This document shows, piece by piece, positions 7,769 to 15,881 of a DNA stretch of 64,000 nucleotides (position 1 is its first letter; every line of letters starts with the position of its first letter). The notes beneath the pieces are model-generated. The model had not been told where the DNA came from, did not search any database, and worked only from the letters and a program-made list of their open reading frames with translations. Source of the DNA: CF-162 sp963667205. Its GTDB lineage: Bacteria > Chloroflexota > Dehalococcoidia > SM23-28-2 > RBG-16-64-32. Made by a program: the position numbers and the translations under genes. Location of the stretch: assembly GCA_963667205.1 (NCBI GenBank), contig OY762959.1:930001-994000 (forward strand), read 5' to 3'.

Positions 7769-8248
7769 CTAGCGCTTGAACTTCTTCTCCAGCATCGCAA
7801 CGACGCCGGTCGGGACGAGATCGCCGACGTCGTAACCAAGGCTGGCGACTTCGCGAATGCGGTGGCCGCTGATGTAGAGGTGGTCCAGGCTGGCCATCAG
7901 GTAGACGGACTCGATCTCAGGGGCCATGGTCTTGTTCATGAGCGTCATGTCCAGCTCAGCTTCGAAGTCGGTCACGGCGCGAATGCCGCGCACGAGGACG
8001 GTGGCCCCGTCCTTGCGAGCGAAGTCGACGACGAGGCCTTCGAACGTCTTGACGGTGACGTTGGGCAGATGCTTGACGGCGTCGTTGAAGAGCGCCACGC
8101 GCTCGGCGGTGGAGAACAGGCAGTCCTTACGCGCCAGGTCGTAAATGGCGATCGTGATGTCCGCGAAGAGGGAGGCGGCGCGCTGCGCGATGTCAACGTG
8201 TCCGTTGGTCACAGGGTCGAACCTGCCGGGGTAGAGTGCGGTTGCCAA
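7769..8248 (-). CDS. coaD: Phosphopantetheine adenylyltransferase
   Basis: Catalyses the penultimate step of coenzyme A synthesis: 4'-phosphopantetheine plus ATP gives dephospho-CoA. It is 159 residues, typical of the family. YPGRFDPVTNGHVDIAQRA contains the nucleotidyltransferase TxGH motif. RGIRAVTDFEAELDM and YISGHRIREV are the usual substrate- and ATP-binding segments, with Gly-His where most homologues have Ser-Thr. The TTG start at 8248 lies 6 bases after AGGAGGT. It sits between rsmD and the coiled-coil gene. Confidence 0.95.
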   Translation of the reverse strand: MATALYPGRFDPVTNGHVDIAQRAASLFADITIAIYDLARKDCLFSTAERVALFNDAVKHLPNVTVKTFEGLVVDFARKDGATVLVRGIRAVTDFEAELDMTLMNKTMAPEIESVYLMASLDHLYISGHRIREVASLGYDVGDLVPTGVVAMLEKKFKR

Positions 8249-8263
8249 GCCGTTACCTCCTCG

Positions 8264-8830
8264 TCATTCTGGCCGGTAGATCGAGACTGAACTGTCGCCG
8301 TGACGGAGTGAGCGTACCAGCGAGAAAGCGCCGATGGCCGCGGCTGCCTCTTCCCGCGTGCCGTGTTCGAAGGCGATCGTTCCCTGATTGCTGTCGATGG
8401 CGCCGGACTCCGCCAGGCGCTTAAGGGCCGACGCGGCGGCGTCGTCGGCGTAGGGTGGGTCGGCGAGAACGAGCGTGTAGGGACCGGCGAGACGCCCAAG
8501 GGCGCGATCAACCGGCGCGATGATGACCTTGGCGGCGTCGCTGAAGCCGGTGGCGTCCAGGTTCTGGCGGATGACGGCTGCCAGCGCGCGGTCCCTCTCG
8601 ACAAAGAGGCAGGACTCGGCGCCCCGGCTCAGCGCTTCGATGCCCAGCGCTCCGGTGCCGGCGTAGAGGTCGAGCGTACGGGCAAAGTCCGCCCCCAGCG
8701 CGGAGAGCGCATCGAAGAGCGCGCCGCGGACGAGATCGGAGCTGGGCCGCACTTTTGAGGCTCGGCCACGGGCGCGGCCCGGCGGGCCTTTGAGCTGCCT
8801 GCCGCGGGCGCTACCGGCGATCACGCGCAC
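8264..8830 (-). CDS. rsmD: 16S rRNA (guanine(966)-N2)-methyltransferase
   Basis: SAM-dependent methyltransferase that modifies G966 of 16S rRNA. The product is 188 residues. VIAGSARGRQLKGP is the RsmD N terminus, DLYAGTGALGIEALSRGA the SAM-binding loop, and LVLADPPY the N-methyltransferase catalytic motif. GTG at 8830 matches the family's MR(V/I)I start. A second GTG at 8824 is better spaced from GGAGG and would remove two residues. It begins 10 bases after the GH18-like gene ends, and coaD follows, the usual pairing. Confidence 0.95.
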   Translation of the reverse strand: MRVIAGSARGRQLKGPPGRARGRASKVRPSSDLVRGALFDALSALGADFARTLDLYAGTGALGIEALSRGAESCLFVERDRALAAVIRQNLDATGFSDAAKVIIAPVDRALGRLAGPYTLVLADPPYADDAAASALKRLAESGAIDSNQGTIAFEHGTREEAAAAIGAFSLVRSLRHGDSSVSIYRPE

Positions 8831-8840
8831 CTCCCATGCC

Positions 8841-11087
8841 TCATTCTTGGACGACGACGATGATGTTGGCGCCGTCGTCGCCAAATCCTGCAAGGCCAGA
8901 CTCCAGGTCTTCGACTGTGCCCCTGACCGCGACCACGTAGGGCTCATCGTCCGGCAGCGGTTCTGCCGGGGCGGTGACGTCGTAGAGGCACTGGACCTCG
9001 TCTGCGCCGCCGTCCAGGACGTCGGGGCCATCGGGCGCGTCGCCGTCGTCCGGCGGGATCACGAGGCCGATGATGTCGCTGCCGCCCTCGCTGAGGCAGG
9101 TGACCGGGCCGTGGAAGAAGTCCTCGAAGTTGGCGACCGTGACGGGGACGTCGAAGTCGTTGTCGAACGTGACCAGGAGGGTGACGGTCGAACCCGGCGT
9201 CACGATCTCGTTGTTGCTGAACGAGACATCCTCGTCGTTGCCCTCGGCGACAACGCCTACTTCCACGCGCTGGTCGCCCGTGGCCGTGGGTGTGACCGTT
9301 GCGGTCGGCGTTGGTGTGTCTGTTTCCGGGGCGAACGTCTCCAGCGTTGTCGGCTCAGGCTCGTCGCTCTCGTTGACGACGACGAAGATCTCCCGCCCGA
9401 AGCGGCGGTCGCCGTCGCTGACGACGAGGACGATGGCGTAAGTGCCGGCGGAGGGGGCGATCCAGGTAGCGCTTGTGCCGGCGCCGGCACCGAGGTCGCC
9501 GCCGTCGGGCGCCTGCCAGATCGGCAGCAGCATCGTGTCGCTCGGCCGGCGCAGCGAGACGGTCGACGTGATGACCAGCTCGTTGACGCGGCCCCAGACG
9601 TTGGCGGCGTCCGACTCTGCGGAGGCGTCGGACACGGCGATGCCGCCCAGGCCGTAAGCCTGCACGAGTTCCAGTTTGAAGCCGACGCTGTATGAGTTCT
9701 CGATGTAGATGGTGCGGCGATCGGTGCCGCCGACGGTGAATGTGACGGCGGCCGCCTCGTCGTCCCAGGCTAACGGCGAAGCGCCCTCGCCCTCTTCCAG
9801 GCTCTCAGCGACGAGGCGCACGGTGGCTCCGGGGGTGATGTCGTTCGGGTTGTCCGGCTCCCGCACGACCGCTTTGGAAGCGAGCACCATCGCGTTCTGG
9901 TAGCCGGTGGCGCGCGCCACGTTGCCCGTCTCGATGCTGAACGGGTTGACGACGAGGAGGATCTTCTGCGGCGTCACGTCCTGCACCAGGCGCGCGATGC
10001 CGGCCGGCATGTTGTCCCAGTAGGCGACAGGGTCGGCGATAGGCAGCACCTTGATGTAGTCGACGAGCGTCCCCAACTGGGCCCAATCGTAGGCAGAGCG
10101 CTGATCGCCGGGCGGCGGCAGCGTCAGGCTGAGGCGGTGGCTGCCCTGTCCGAAGGCGTCGGTGAGGGCGCTGACGAAGGCCGTGAACTCGGCGCTAAGG
10201 TTCGCGTCGACGGCCGAGTACTCAAGGTCAACGCCGTCGAATCCGCCGTCCTCCACCAGCGTCACGATCTGCTGTACGTGCTCCGCGCGAAGGCTCTCGT
10301 CGCCGATGATGTCGTCGACAACGGCGGCGGTGTCGGTGCTGCTGCCGACGATCGTCGGCATGTGCTGGACGTTGCCGCTGGTATCGACCGTGCTCGCGCT
10401 GCCGAGGACGGAACCATCGGAGGCGGGGCTAAAGTCGCGCGGGCTGACGATATTGGGCCGCGCGTCGCCGTGCAGCGTAGCGCCGGAGGGCAGGGACGCG
10501 GCGACTGTGTAAGTCTGAGCGAGCACCTGCAGGACCGCCAGGTTCCGAGGCACCGCGGAGAAGTTCCCGCAGGAAACCAGTCCGCTGCCGGTGGTGTTAT
10601 CAGAGCCCAGGCAGCCCTGTGAGGCGAACTCCTGCGATGGCATTACCTGAGATTCCGCGATCCGTTGCCAGCGGTCGTCGAGGTAGCTGTAGAAGCCGAG
10701 GACGGAGTCGCTGGAGACGTTGATCGTGAGCGGCAGGGCGATCGTGACCGGGACGGCTTCCTCCGTCTCGAACTCGATGTACTGGCTGGCCGCGGCGAGG
10801 CCGGGTGGCAGGCCCGGCACGGCGGTGAGGCGGCCGCTGACGCCATCGGCGACCTGGATCGTCTGGCCGGAGTTGCCGCCGTCGCTGCCGCCGCTGAGCA
10901 CGGACGAGAAGACGAAGACAAGGATGATGACGATGGCGAGGAAGGCGATGGTACCGCCGATGATGATCGGCGCGGGATCGCGTTCGGGTTGCTGTTTCAG
11001 GAGGCGCTCAAACGGGCCAGCCGGCCGCGACAGATCGCGGCGCAGGGGCCGACGAGGCGGCTCATCGCGGGGCGGCTTATCACGCAT
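8841..11087 (-). CDS. Membrane-anchored GH18-like domain protein
   Basis: A 748-residue type II membrane protein. It has a basic, Pro-rich cytoplasmic tail, one membrane helix (about 40-64), an N-terminal beta-rich domain, a glycosidase family 18-like barrel (about 230-510) and C-terminal Ig-like modules joined by a Thr/Pro linker. The GH18 signature is FDGVDLEYSAV: it keeps the first Asp and the DxD-like core but lacks the acid Glu at its normal place, having Ser instead. It may be a non-catalytic cell-wall or glycan binder, or use a shifted acid. YDWAQLGTLVDYIKV and YGLGGIAVSDA are typical barrel strands. First gene of the rsmD-coaD operon. Confidence 0.75.
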   Translation of the reverse strand: MRDKPPRDEPPRRPLRRDLSRPAGPFERLLKQQPERDPAPIIIGGTIAFLAIVIILVFVFSSVLSGGSDGGNSGQTIQVADGVSGRLTAVPGLPPGLAAASQYIEFETEEAVPVTIALPLTINVSSDSVLGFYSYLDDRWQRIAESQVMPSQEFASQGCLGSDNTTGSGLVSCGNFSAVPRNLAVLQVLAQTYTVAASLPSGATLHGDARPNIVSPRDFSPASDGSVLGSASTVDTSGNVQHMPTIVGSSTDTAAVVDDIIGDESLRAEHVQQIVTLVEDGGFDGVDLEYSAVDANLSAEFTAFVSALTDAFGQGSHRLSLTLPPPGDQRSAYDWAQLGTLVDYIKVLPIADPVAYWDNMPAGIARLVQDVTPQKILLVVNPFSIETGNVARATGYQNAMVLASKAVVREPDNPNDITPGATVRLVAESLEEGEGASPLAWDDEAAAVTFTVGGTDRRTIYIENSYSVGFKLELVQAYGLGGIAVSDASAESDAANVWGRVNELVITSTVSLRRPSDTMLLPIWQAPDGGDLGAGAGTSATWIAPSAGTYAIVLVVSDGDRRFGREIFVVVNESDEPEPTTLETFAPETDTPTPTATVTPTATGDQRVEVGVVAEGNDEDVSFSNNEIVTPGSTVTLLVTFDNDFDVPVTVANFEDFFHGPVTCLSEGGSDIIGLVIPPDDGDAPDGPDVLDGGADEVQCLYDVTAPAEPLPDDEPYVVAVRGTVEDLESGLAGFGDDGANIIVVVQE

Positions 11088-11211
11088 TCGTTGTAGGGGG
11101 TCGCTACTTCTGAATTAGATACGGCAGTGGGGCGCGTAGGAACGCCATATCGGAAGTCAGCGGTAGTGTATCACAGCGCCTGCCGAGGAAATACAGCCGC
11201 GGCAGGAGCGC

Positions 11212-11240
11212 TTTACAGGGGCCGCTACCGCACCTATAAT
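11212..11240 (+). promoter_or_regulatory. Near-consensus sigma70-type promoter of greA
   Basis: TTTACA (11212-11217) and TATAAT (11235-11240) are separated by exactly 17 bases, the best housekeeping promoter match I found in the window. Transcription is expected to start near 11247, about 60 bases before greA. Confidence 0.75.
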
Positions 11241-11260
11241 TCCCCTGACACCACTTGAAC

Positions 11261-11291
11261 GACTGTGGGCGCCGCCCGCAGTCTATTTTTT
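11261..11291 (+). terminator. Intrinsic terminator/attenuator in the greA leader
   Basis: GACTGTGGGC and GCCCGCAGTC form a 10-bp stem (one G-U pair) with a 3-base loop, followed by TATTTTTT. It lies between the greA promoter and the greA start. Only plus-strand transcription has the T tract, and the upstream gene is divergent. It can therefore act only on the greA transcript, releasing an RNA of about 45 bases. Confidence 0.65.
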
Positions 11292-11305
11292 ACGACAGGT
11301 GGGAT

Positions 11306-11773
11306 ATGGCGACCAAAGAAGTACCCGTTACCAAACAGGGTCTGGCCAAGATTGAGCACGAGCTTCAGGAGCTGGTGAACGTCCGCCGGCCGGAGCTGTC
11401 GCAGCGCATCCACGACTCCAAGGAGCTGGTCGGCCCGCAGAACACGCCCGAGTACGAAGACGCCCGCACCGAGCAGGCGTTCATCGAGGGCCGCATCATA
11501 GAGCTCGAGAACATGATCGAGAACGCGGTGATCATCGAGGAGACACACGATCACCAGAACGTGTCTCTGGGCTCGACTGTCAAGGTCAAGAACCACGAAG
11601 GCAAGACGGTCGTCTATACAATCGTCGGCGTCGCCGAGACGGATCCCAAGGCGGGCAAGATCAGCAACGAATCGCCAGTGGGCGGAGCGCTGCTGGGCCG
11701 CTCCGTCGGCGAGGAGTTCGAGGTCAAGGCCCCCGCCGGGACGCTGACCTGGAAGATCGTCTCCGTCGACTAG
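11306..11773 (+). CDS. greA: Transcription elongation factor GreA
   Basis: Binds the RNA polymerase secondary channel and stimulates cleavage of backtracked RNA. It is 155 residues, standard length. The N-terminal coiled coil (about 1-75) contains TKQGLAKIEHELQELVNVRR and the acidic tip near NTPEYEDARTEQAFIEGR. The C-terminal FKBP-like domain contains SPVGGALLGRSVGEEFEVKA. The ATG at 11306 follows ACAGGTGGGAT. An earlier in-frame ATG at 11255 would run through the leader terminator and is rejected. Confidence 0.96.
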   Translation: MATKEVPVTKQGLAKIEHELQELVNVRRPELSQRIHDSKELVGPQNTPEYEDARTEQAFIEGRIIELENMIENAVIIEETHDHQNVSLGSTVKVKNHEGKTVVYTIVGVAETDPKAGKISNESPVGGALLGRSVGEEFEVKAPAGTLTWKIVSVD

Positions 11774-11802
11774 CGATACGCCTGACCTAAGGCTAGAATC
11801 AG

Positions 11803-11834
11803 GCGGGGCCTCGCAGGGGCCCCGCTGATCTTTT
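11803..11834 (+). terminator. GC-rich hairpin with T run between greA and lysS
   Basis: GCGGGGCC (11803-11810) and GGCCCCGC (11818-11825) form a perfect 8-bp stem with a 7-base loop, followed by TGATCTTTT. It directly abuts the lysS Shine-Dalgarno (GGAGC). It probably ends part of greA transcription. A TAGAAT box at 11793-11798 could restart transcription for lysS. Confidence 0.5.
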
Positions 11835-11843
11835 GGAGCACCA

Positions 11844-13307
11844 ATGTCTGAAGACGAGCTGATCGCGTTGCGCAGGGAGAAGCTGGAGCGCCTGCGCGCG
11901 CTCGGCGTCGACCCATACCCGCACCGCTTCTCCCCTACCCACAGCGCGGCTGAGGCCGCCGCCCTGACGCCGGAAGACGGCGCGGGGCCGGAGGCGACCG
12001 TTGCCGGCCGGGTGACGGCGATGCGCGACATGGGCAAAGCAGCGTTCGTCGACCTGCGCGACGGCAGCGGGCGGATCCAGGCCTACTTCAAGCAGGGCAA
12101 GATCGGTGAGGACGCCTTCGCTGTGCTCAAGGAGATCGACCTCGGCGACTTCATCGGCGTCAGCGGGCCGCTCTTCCGAACGAAGACGAAGGAGCCAACG
12201 GTCGAGGCGCACGACCTGACGGTGCTGGCGAAGGCGCTGCGGCCGCCGCCGGAGAAGTACCACGGCCTGCAGGACGTCGAGTCCCGCTATCGCCATCGCT
12301 ACCTCGACCTGATGGCGAACGACGAGGCACGCCGCATCTTCGAACTGCGCTCGAAGGCCGTCTCGACTGTGCGACGCTACCTGGACGATCAGGGCTACCT
12401 AGAGGTCGAGACGCCGATCCTGCAGGGGGCGGCGGGCGGCGCGGCGGCGCGACCGTTCGTAACGCACCACAACGCGCTGGACCGCGATTTCTTCCTGCGC
12501 GTCTCGCTGGAGCTGCACCTCAAGCGGCTTGTCATCGGCGGCTTCGATCGCGTATACGAGATGGGCCGCATCTTCCGCAACGAGGGCGTCTCGACGAAGT
12601 ACAACCCTGAGTTCACGATGATCGAGCTCTACGAGGCCTACGCAGACTACAACCGGATGATGGAGATCATGGAGGGGCTCGTAGCCGCCATCGCGCGCGA
12701 CGTCCTCGGCACGACGGAGGTGCAGGCCGGCGATCAGACGATCGACCTTTCGCCGCCGTGGCCGCGGATCTCGCTGCCGGAGGCGATCCGCGAGCGCTGC
12801 GGCGTCGACTTCATGGCGCTCCACGAGGTCGAGTCGCTGCGCAAGGCGACGGCTGACACGGGCGTGCACGTCGAGCCCGGGTGGGGCCGCGGCAAGCTGA
12901 TCGACGAGCTGCTGACCGCACACGTTGAGCCGCACCTGCAGCAGCCGACACTCCTCGTCGACTACCCCATCGAACTCTCGCCGCTGGCCAAGCGCAAGAC
13001 GGACGAGCCCGGCCTGGTGGAGCGCTTCGAAGGGTTTATTTGCGGTCGCGAGATCGGCAACGCCTACACGGAGCTGAACGATCCAGTGGACCAGCGCGAG
13101 CGCTTCGAGGAGCAGGCAAGGCTGCGGGCGGCAGGCGACGACGAGGCGGAAGTGGCGGACGAGGACTTCCTGGTAGCGCTGGAACACGGTATGCCGCCGA
13201 CGGGCGGGATGGGCATCGGCATCGACCGGTTGCTCATGGGCATCACGGGCGTCGCCTCCATCCGCGAGGTGATCCTGTTCCCGGCGCTGAGAGAGCGCGC
13301 CGAGTGA
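11844..13307 (+). CDS. lysS: Lysyl-tRNA synthetase, class II
   Basis: Charges tRNA-Lys. It is 487 residues with an N-terminal OB anticodon-binding domain (about 40-150) and a class II catalytic domain. Motif 2 is in RVYEMGRIFRNEGVSTKYNP, followed by EFTMIELYEAYADY. Motif 3 is GGMGIGIDRLLMGITG near the C terminus. The start follows TTTTGGAGCACCA. The stop codon overlaps the GTG start of the HAD gene, indicating an operon of at least four genes to the Nudix gene. Confidence 0.97.
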   Translation: MSEDELIALRREKLERLRALGVDPYPHRFSPTHSAAEAAALTPEDGAGPEATVAGRVTAMRDMGKAAFVDLRDGSGRIQAYFKQGKIGEDAFAVLKEIDLGDFIGVSGPLFRTKTKEPTVEAHDLTVLAKALRPPPEKYHGLQDVESRYRHRYLDLMANDEARRIFELRSKAVSTVRRYLDDQGYLEVETPILQGAAGGAAARPFVTHHNALDRDFFLRVSLELHLKRLVIGGFDRVYEMGRIFRNEGVSTKYNPEFTMIELYEAYADYNRMMEIMEGLVAAIARDVLGTTEVQAGDQTIDLSPPWPRISLPEAIRERCGVDFMALHEVESLRKATADTGVHVEPGWGRGKLIDELLTAHVEPHLQQPTLLVDYPIELSPLAKRKTDEPGLVERFEGFICGREIGNAYTELNDPVDQRERFEEQARLRAAGDDEAEVADEDFLVALEHGMPPTGGMGIGIDRLLMGITGVASIREVILFPALRERAE

Positions 13308-13957
13308 CGTCGCGTTATCGCGCGGTCGTATTCGACCTCGACGGCGTCCTCTGGGACGGTGAGCCGCTGTACCACGCGGCGTTCAACGTCGTGCTGCGGC
13401 CGCTGGGCCACGAGGTGACGGCAGAGGACTACGAGCAGGTCATCGGCAATTCCGTCGAGGCGGCGTGGGCGTGGGTGATTGAGCGCTTCAAGCTCGGCGG
13501 ACCGCCCGAGCAGTTCTACGCCGCTTACGACGCCACCGTGCTGGAGCTGCTGGCGCAGCCGGTCGAGCCGTTGCCGGGCGCACGCGAGACGATCGCCCGG
13601 CTGAAGTCGATCCCGGTGCCGGTCGGGCTGGCCTCGGCATCGCTGCGGCAGTGGGTGGACGCAACGCTGGCCGGAATCGGACTCAACGGCGAGTTCGACG
13701 CCACGGTCTCCGCGAGCGAGGTCGAGCGCGCCAAGCCGGCGCCGGACATGTACCTGCTGGCCGCTGAGAATCTGGGCGTGCCGGCCGCCGAGTGTGTCGG
13801 CGTCGAGGACACGCGCACGGGGGTGGCCTCAGCGCGTGCTGCCGGGATGTACGTCGTGCAGGTGCGGGCGGCCTCGACCGCGCTGCCGCCGATCGAAGAG
13901 GCGGACGCAGTGATCGAGTCGTACGCGGAGTTCGACTTCGCGCTCCTCGGCGGGTAA
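13304..13957 (+). CDS. HAD-superfamily phosphatase (beta-phosphoglucomutase-like)
   Basis: A 217-residue HAD hydrolase of subfamily IA. Motif I is FDLDGVLWDGEPLY, with the nucleophile and acid Asp pair. The Ser of motif II is in GLASASLRQWV, the Lys of motif III in AKPAPDMYLLAAENLG, and motif IV is GVEDTRTGV. A helical cap lies between motifs I and II. The GTG start overlaps the lysS stop by four bases. Substrate is uncertain; beta-phosphoglucomutase or a small-metabolite phosphatase are the usual assignments. Confidence 0.88.
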   Translation: MTSRYRAVVFDLDGVLWDGEPLYHAAFNVVLRPLGHEVTAEDYEQVIGNSVEAAWAWVIERFKLGGPPEQFYAAYDATVLELLAQPVEPLPGARETIARLKSIPVPVGLASASLRQWVDATLAGIGLNGEFDATVSASEVERAKPAPDMYLLAAENLGVPAAECVGVEDTRTGVASARAAGMYVVQVRAASTALPPIEEADAVIESYAEFDFALLGG

Positions 13958-13979
13958 CGTTCGTCGGGAGAACGAACGC

Positions 13980-14699
13980 ATGTCTGACCTGCCGCGCACC
14001 GCCATCGCCGACCTGCCGGACGAAGAGCGTCAGGTGGCCGAGGCGCTGATCGCGGCGCTCGGCGATGGCCTGGCGGCGCTGGCGTGGCAGGGCTCGTGGG
14101 CGCGCGGCGAGGCCAACGCAGAGAGCGACCACGACATGTTCGTGACCATGCGGCGGCTGGACTCGGAGCTTCTGGGGAAGATCGCAAAGGTGATGGCGGG
14201 GCGCGACAGCTGGTCGCTGTTCATCAAGACGGAAGAGGAGCTGCGGCAGTATCCGCGGCACGGGCGGCTGCAGTTCCGCCACGGCATGACGCTCCTCCAC
14301 GGCGACTTCGAGCAGCCGCCTGTCGCGCGAGCGGAGGTCCTCGCTGACGTCCGGCACCTCGCGAACGAGGTCGAGCAAGAGGCCCGCTACCGCCTGGTGC
14401 ACAAGCGCGACACTCGACAGGCCTCGCCCGACCACGCCCGGCACGCCCGCATCCTCTACTACTGGGCGAAGATGGGCGTGCTGGCGCTCAAGGGGCGTGA
14501 GTTGCTGAACGGCCGCGACTACCCACTGACAAGGGAGGCGCTGCGGGAGCGGATCAGCGACGAGACTGAGCTGGCGCTGATCGACCTGGTGGACTTCTGG
14601 CCGGAGTTCAGACCGCTATACGAGACGGACTTCGTTCCCATGGCGCTGCTGCTCGATCGTTTCGTGCGGCAGTTCGTATCGGGGCTTCCGGCGGAGTGA
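13980..14699 (+). CDS. Nucleotidyltransferase-domain protein
   Basis: A 239-residue protein with the polymerase-beta-like nucleotidyltransferase core GSWARGEANAESDHDMFV (GS motif plus DxD) at about residues 38-55. The remainder is helical with conserved Arg/His, for example YRLVHKRDTRQ and ARILYYWAKMG. Similar proteins transfer nucleotides to antibiotics or to proteins, but no substrate can be read here. It lies 22 bases after the HAD gene and overlaps the Nudix gene start by four bases, so it is probably cotranscribed. Confidence 0.8.
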   Translation: MSDLPRTAIADLPDEERQVAEALIAALGDGLAALAWQGSWARGEANAESDHDMFVTMRRLDSELLGKIAKVMAGRDSWSLFIKTEEELRQYPRHGRLQFRHGMTLLHGDFEQPPVARAEVLADVRHLANEVEQEARYRLVHKRDTRQASPDHARHARILYYWAKMGVLALKGRELLNGRDYPLTREALRERISDETELALIDLVDFWPEFRPLYETDFVPMALLLDRFVRQFVSGLPAE

Positions 14700-15190
14700 A
14701 GAAGCACTTCACGGCCACGGCGTTCGTCGTGCGCGGCGACGCGACGCTCCTGCACTGGCACAGACGGATCGCGCAGTGGTTGCCGCCCGGCGGCCACATC
14801 GAGCCGGACGAAGAGCCGGCCGAAGCGGCGCTGCGAGAGGTGCGCGAGGAGACGGGGCTGGTCTGCGAGGTGGTGGCGGACACTCGGCTGCACGACTTCG
14901 CGACGCCCCAGGAGCTGCCGGCGCCGTACACGATCTTGCTCGAGGACATCCCGCAGTCGAAGGAGCCGGCGCACAAGCACATCGACCTCATCTACTTCGT
15001 GCGGCCTATCGACGGCGCGGAGCACGGCACGGTGGACGACCCGACGCTGCGCTGGGTGAGCGAGGCTGACCTGCTGGGCGATCCGCAGCTTGACCCGGGG
15101 CTGGCCGGCACGCAGGCGTCCGGCCTGACGGAAGACGTGCACACCCTGGCGCTGGCCGCGATCGCAGCCGTGCAGTCGGGCCCGGCCTGA
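14696..15190 (+). CDS. Nudix hydrolase
   Basis: A 164-residue pyrophosphohydrolase. The Nudix box is complete: GHIEPDEEPAEAALREV followed by REETGL, matching GX5EX7REUXEEXGU at about residues 32-54. It probably hydrolyses a nucleoside diphosphate derivative in the cytosol; specificity is not evident. The GTG start overlaps the preceding TGA (GTGA), so translation is likely coupled. Confidence 0.9.
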   Translation: MKKHFTATAFVVRGDATLLHWHRRIAQWLPPGGHIEPDEEPAEAALREVREETGLVCEVVADTRLHDFATPQELPAPYTILLEDIPQSKEPAHKHIDLIYFVRPIDGAEHGTVDDPTLRWVSEADLLGDPQLDPGLAGTQASGLTEDVHTLALAAIAAVQSGPA

Positions 15191-15198
15191 GCGCTGCG

Positions 15199-15735
15199 TC
15201 AGGGGAGCAAGACGAGCGGCACCTGGCCAACGTGCACCGGGCTGCCGTCCATCGCGCTCTCCTCGTAGACCCAGAGGCAGGCCGGCGTCGCCACTGCGAC
15301 CGCGAACGCCACATCGTGGCTGAAGGGGCCGATCACGCCGATGTCGGGCTGCTGCGCCGTCCCGAACACCTCAACCAGCGCCGTGCCGGCCTGATCGTAG
15401 ATCGCGATCTGGTACGTCGCCTCGAAGTAGTTGACCTGGCCGCTGACCGTCACCGGGCTCGTGACTTCCGACGAGGGCGCCGGCGCGTCGAGGAGCTGGA
15501 AGGCAGCGGTCGCCGGATCAGGGTTGGCGAGGCAGACGTTGGGGGACGGGGTGGGCGAGGCCGTCTCGGCGGGCGTCGGCGAGGCCGTATCCGTCGGCGC
15601 GGGCGTCGGCGACTCCGTGAGCGCAGGCGTCGGTGTCGGTGTGGAGGTTGGTGTCGCGCCGCCATCGTTATCGCCACAGGCGGCGACGGCGAGGAGGGCC
15701 ACGGCGACGACCGTGAGGATCAAGAACCGTCGCAT
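15199..15735 (-). CDS. Lipoprotein with Gmad2-like Ig domain
   Basis: A 178-residue lipoprotein. Signal peptide MRRFLILTVVAVALLAVAAC ends in a lipobox with Cys20. A 45-residue Thr/Pro/Ser stalk follows, then one beta-sandwich domain (about 75-178). Within it, APAPSSEVTSPVTVSGQVNY and the downstream YEESAMDGSP resemble the Gmad2 immunoglobulin-like domain of spore-germination-associated proteins. It lacks a visible GerMN partner. Start preceded by GGAAGGAGA. Converges on the Nudix gene. Confidence 0.8.
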   Translation of the reverse strand: MRRFLILTVVAVALLAVAACGDNDGGATPTSTPTPTPALTESPTPAPTDTASPTPAETASPTPSPNVCLANPDPATAAFQLLDAPAPSSEVTSPVTVSGQVNYFEATYQIAIYDQAGTALVEVFGTAQQPDIGVIGPFSHDVAFAVAVATPACLWVYEESAMDGSPVHVGQVPLVLLP

Positions 15736-15881
15736 CGGCTTCTCCTTCCGCTGGAAGCGGTCTCGCTGTCACTTACTAGAACGCGCGCGCTACGGCATCG
15801 GTTGCTCGGCCGTTCGGTTGAGCCGCCGCCTCGGCGCATCTCCGCTTGACCCGTGGGGCCGTTGCCTGACACTCTTGTCGC

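Noticed and set aside
11844..11850. A T-box or other riboswitch before lysS
   Set aside because: The greA-lysS gap is only 70 bases and holds just one simple hairpin, too short for a T-box.
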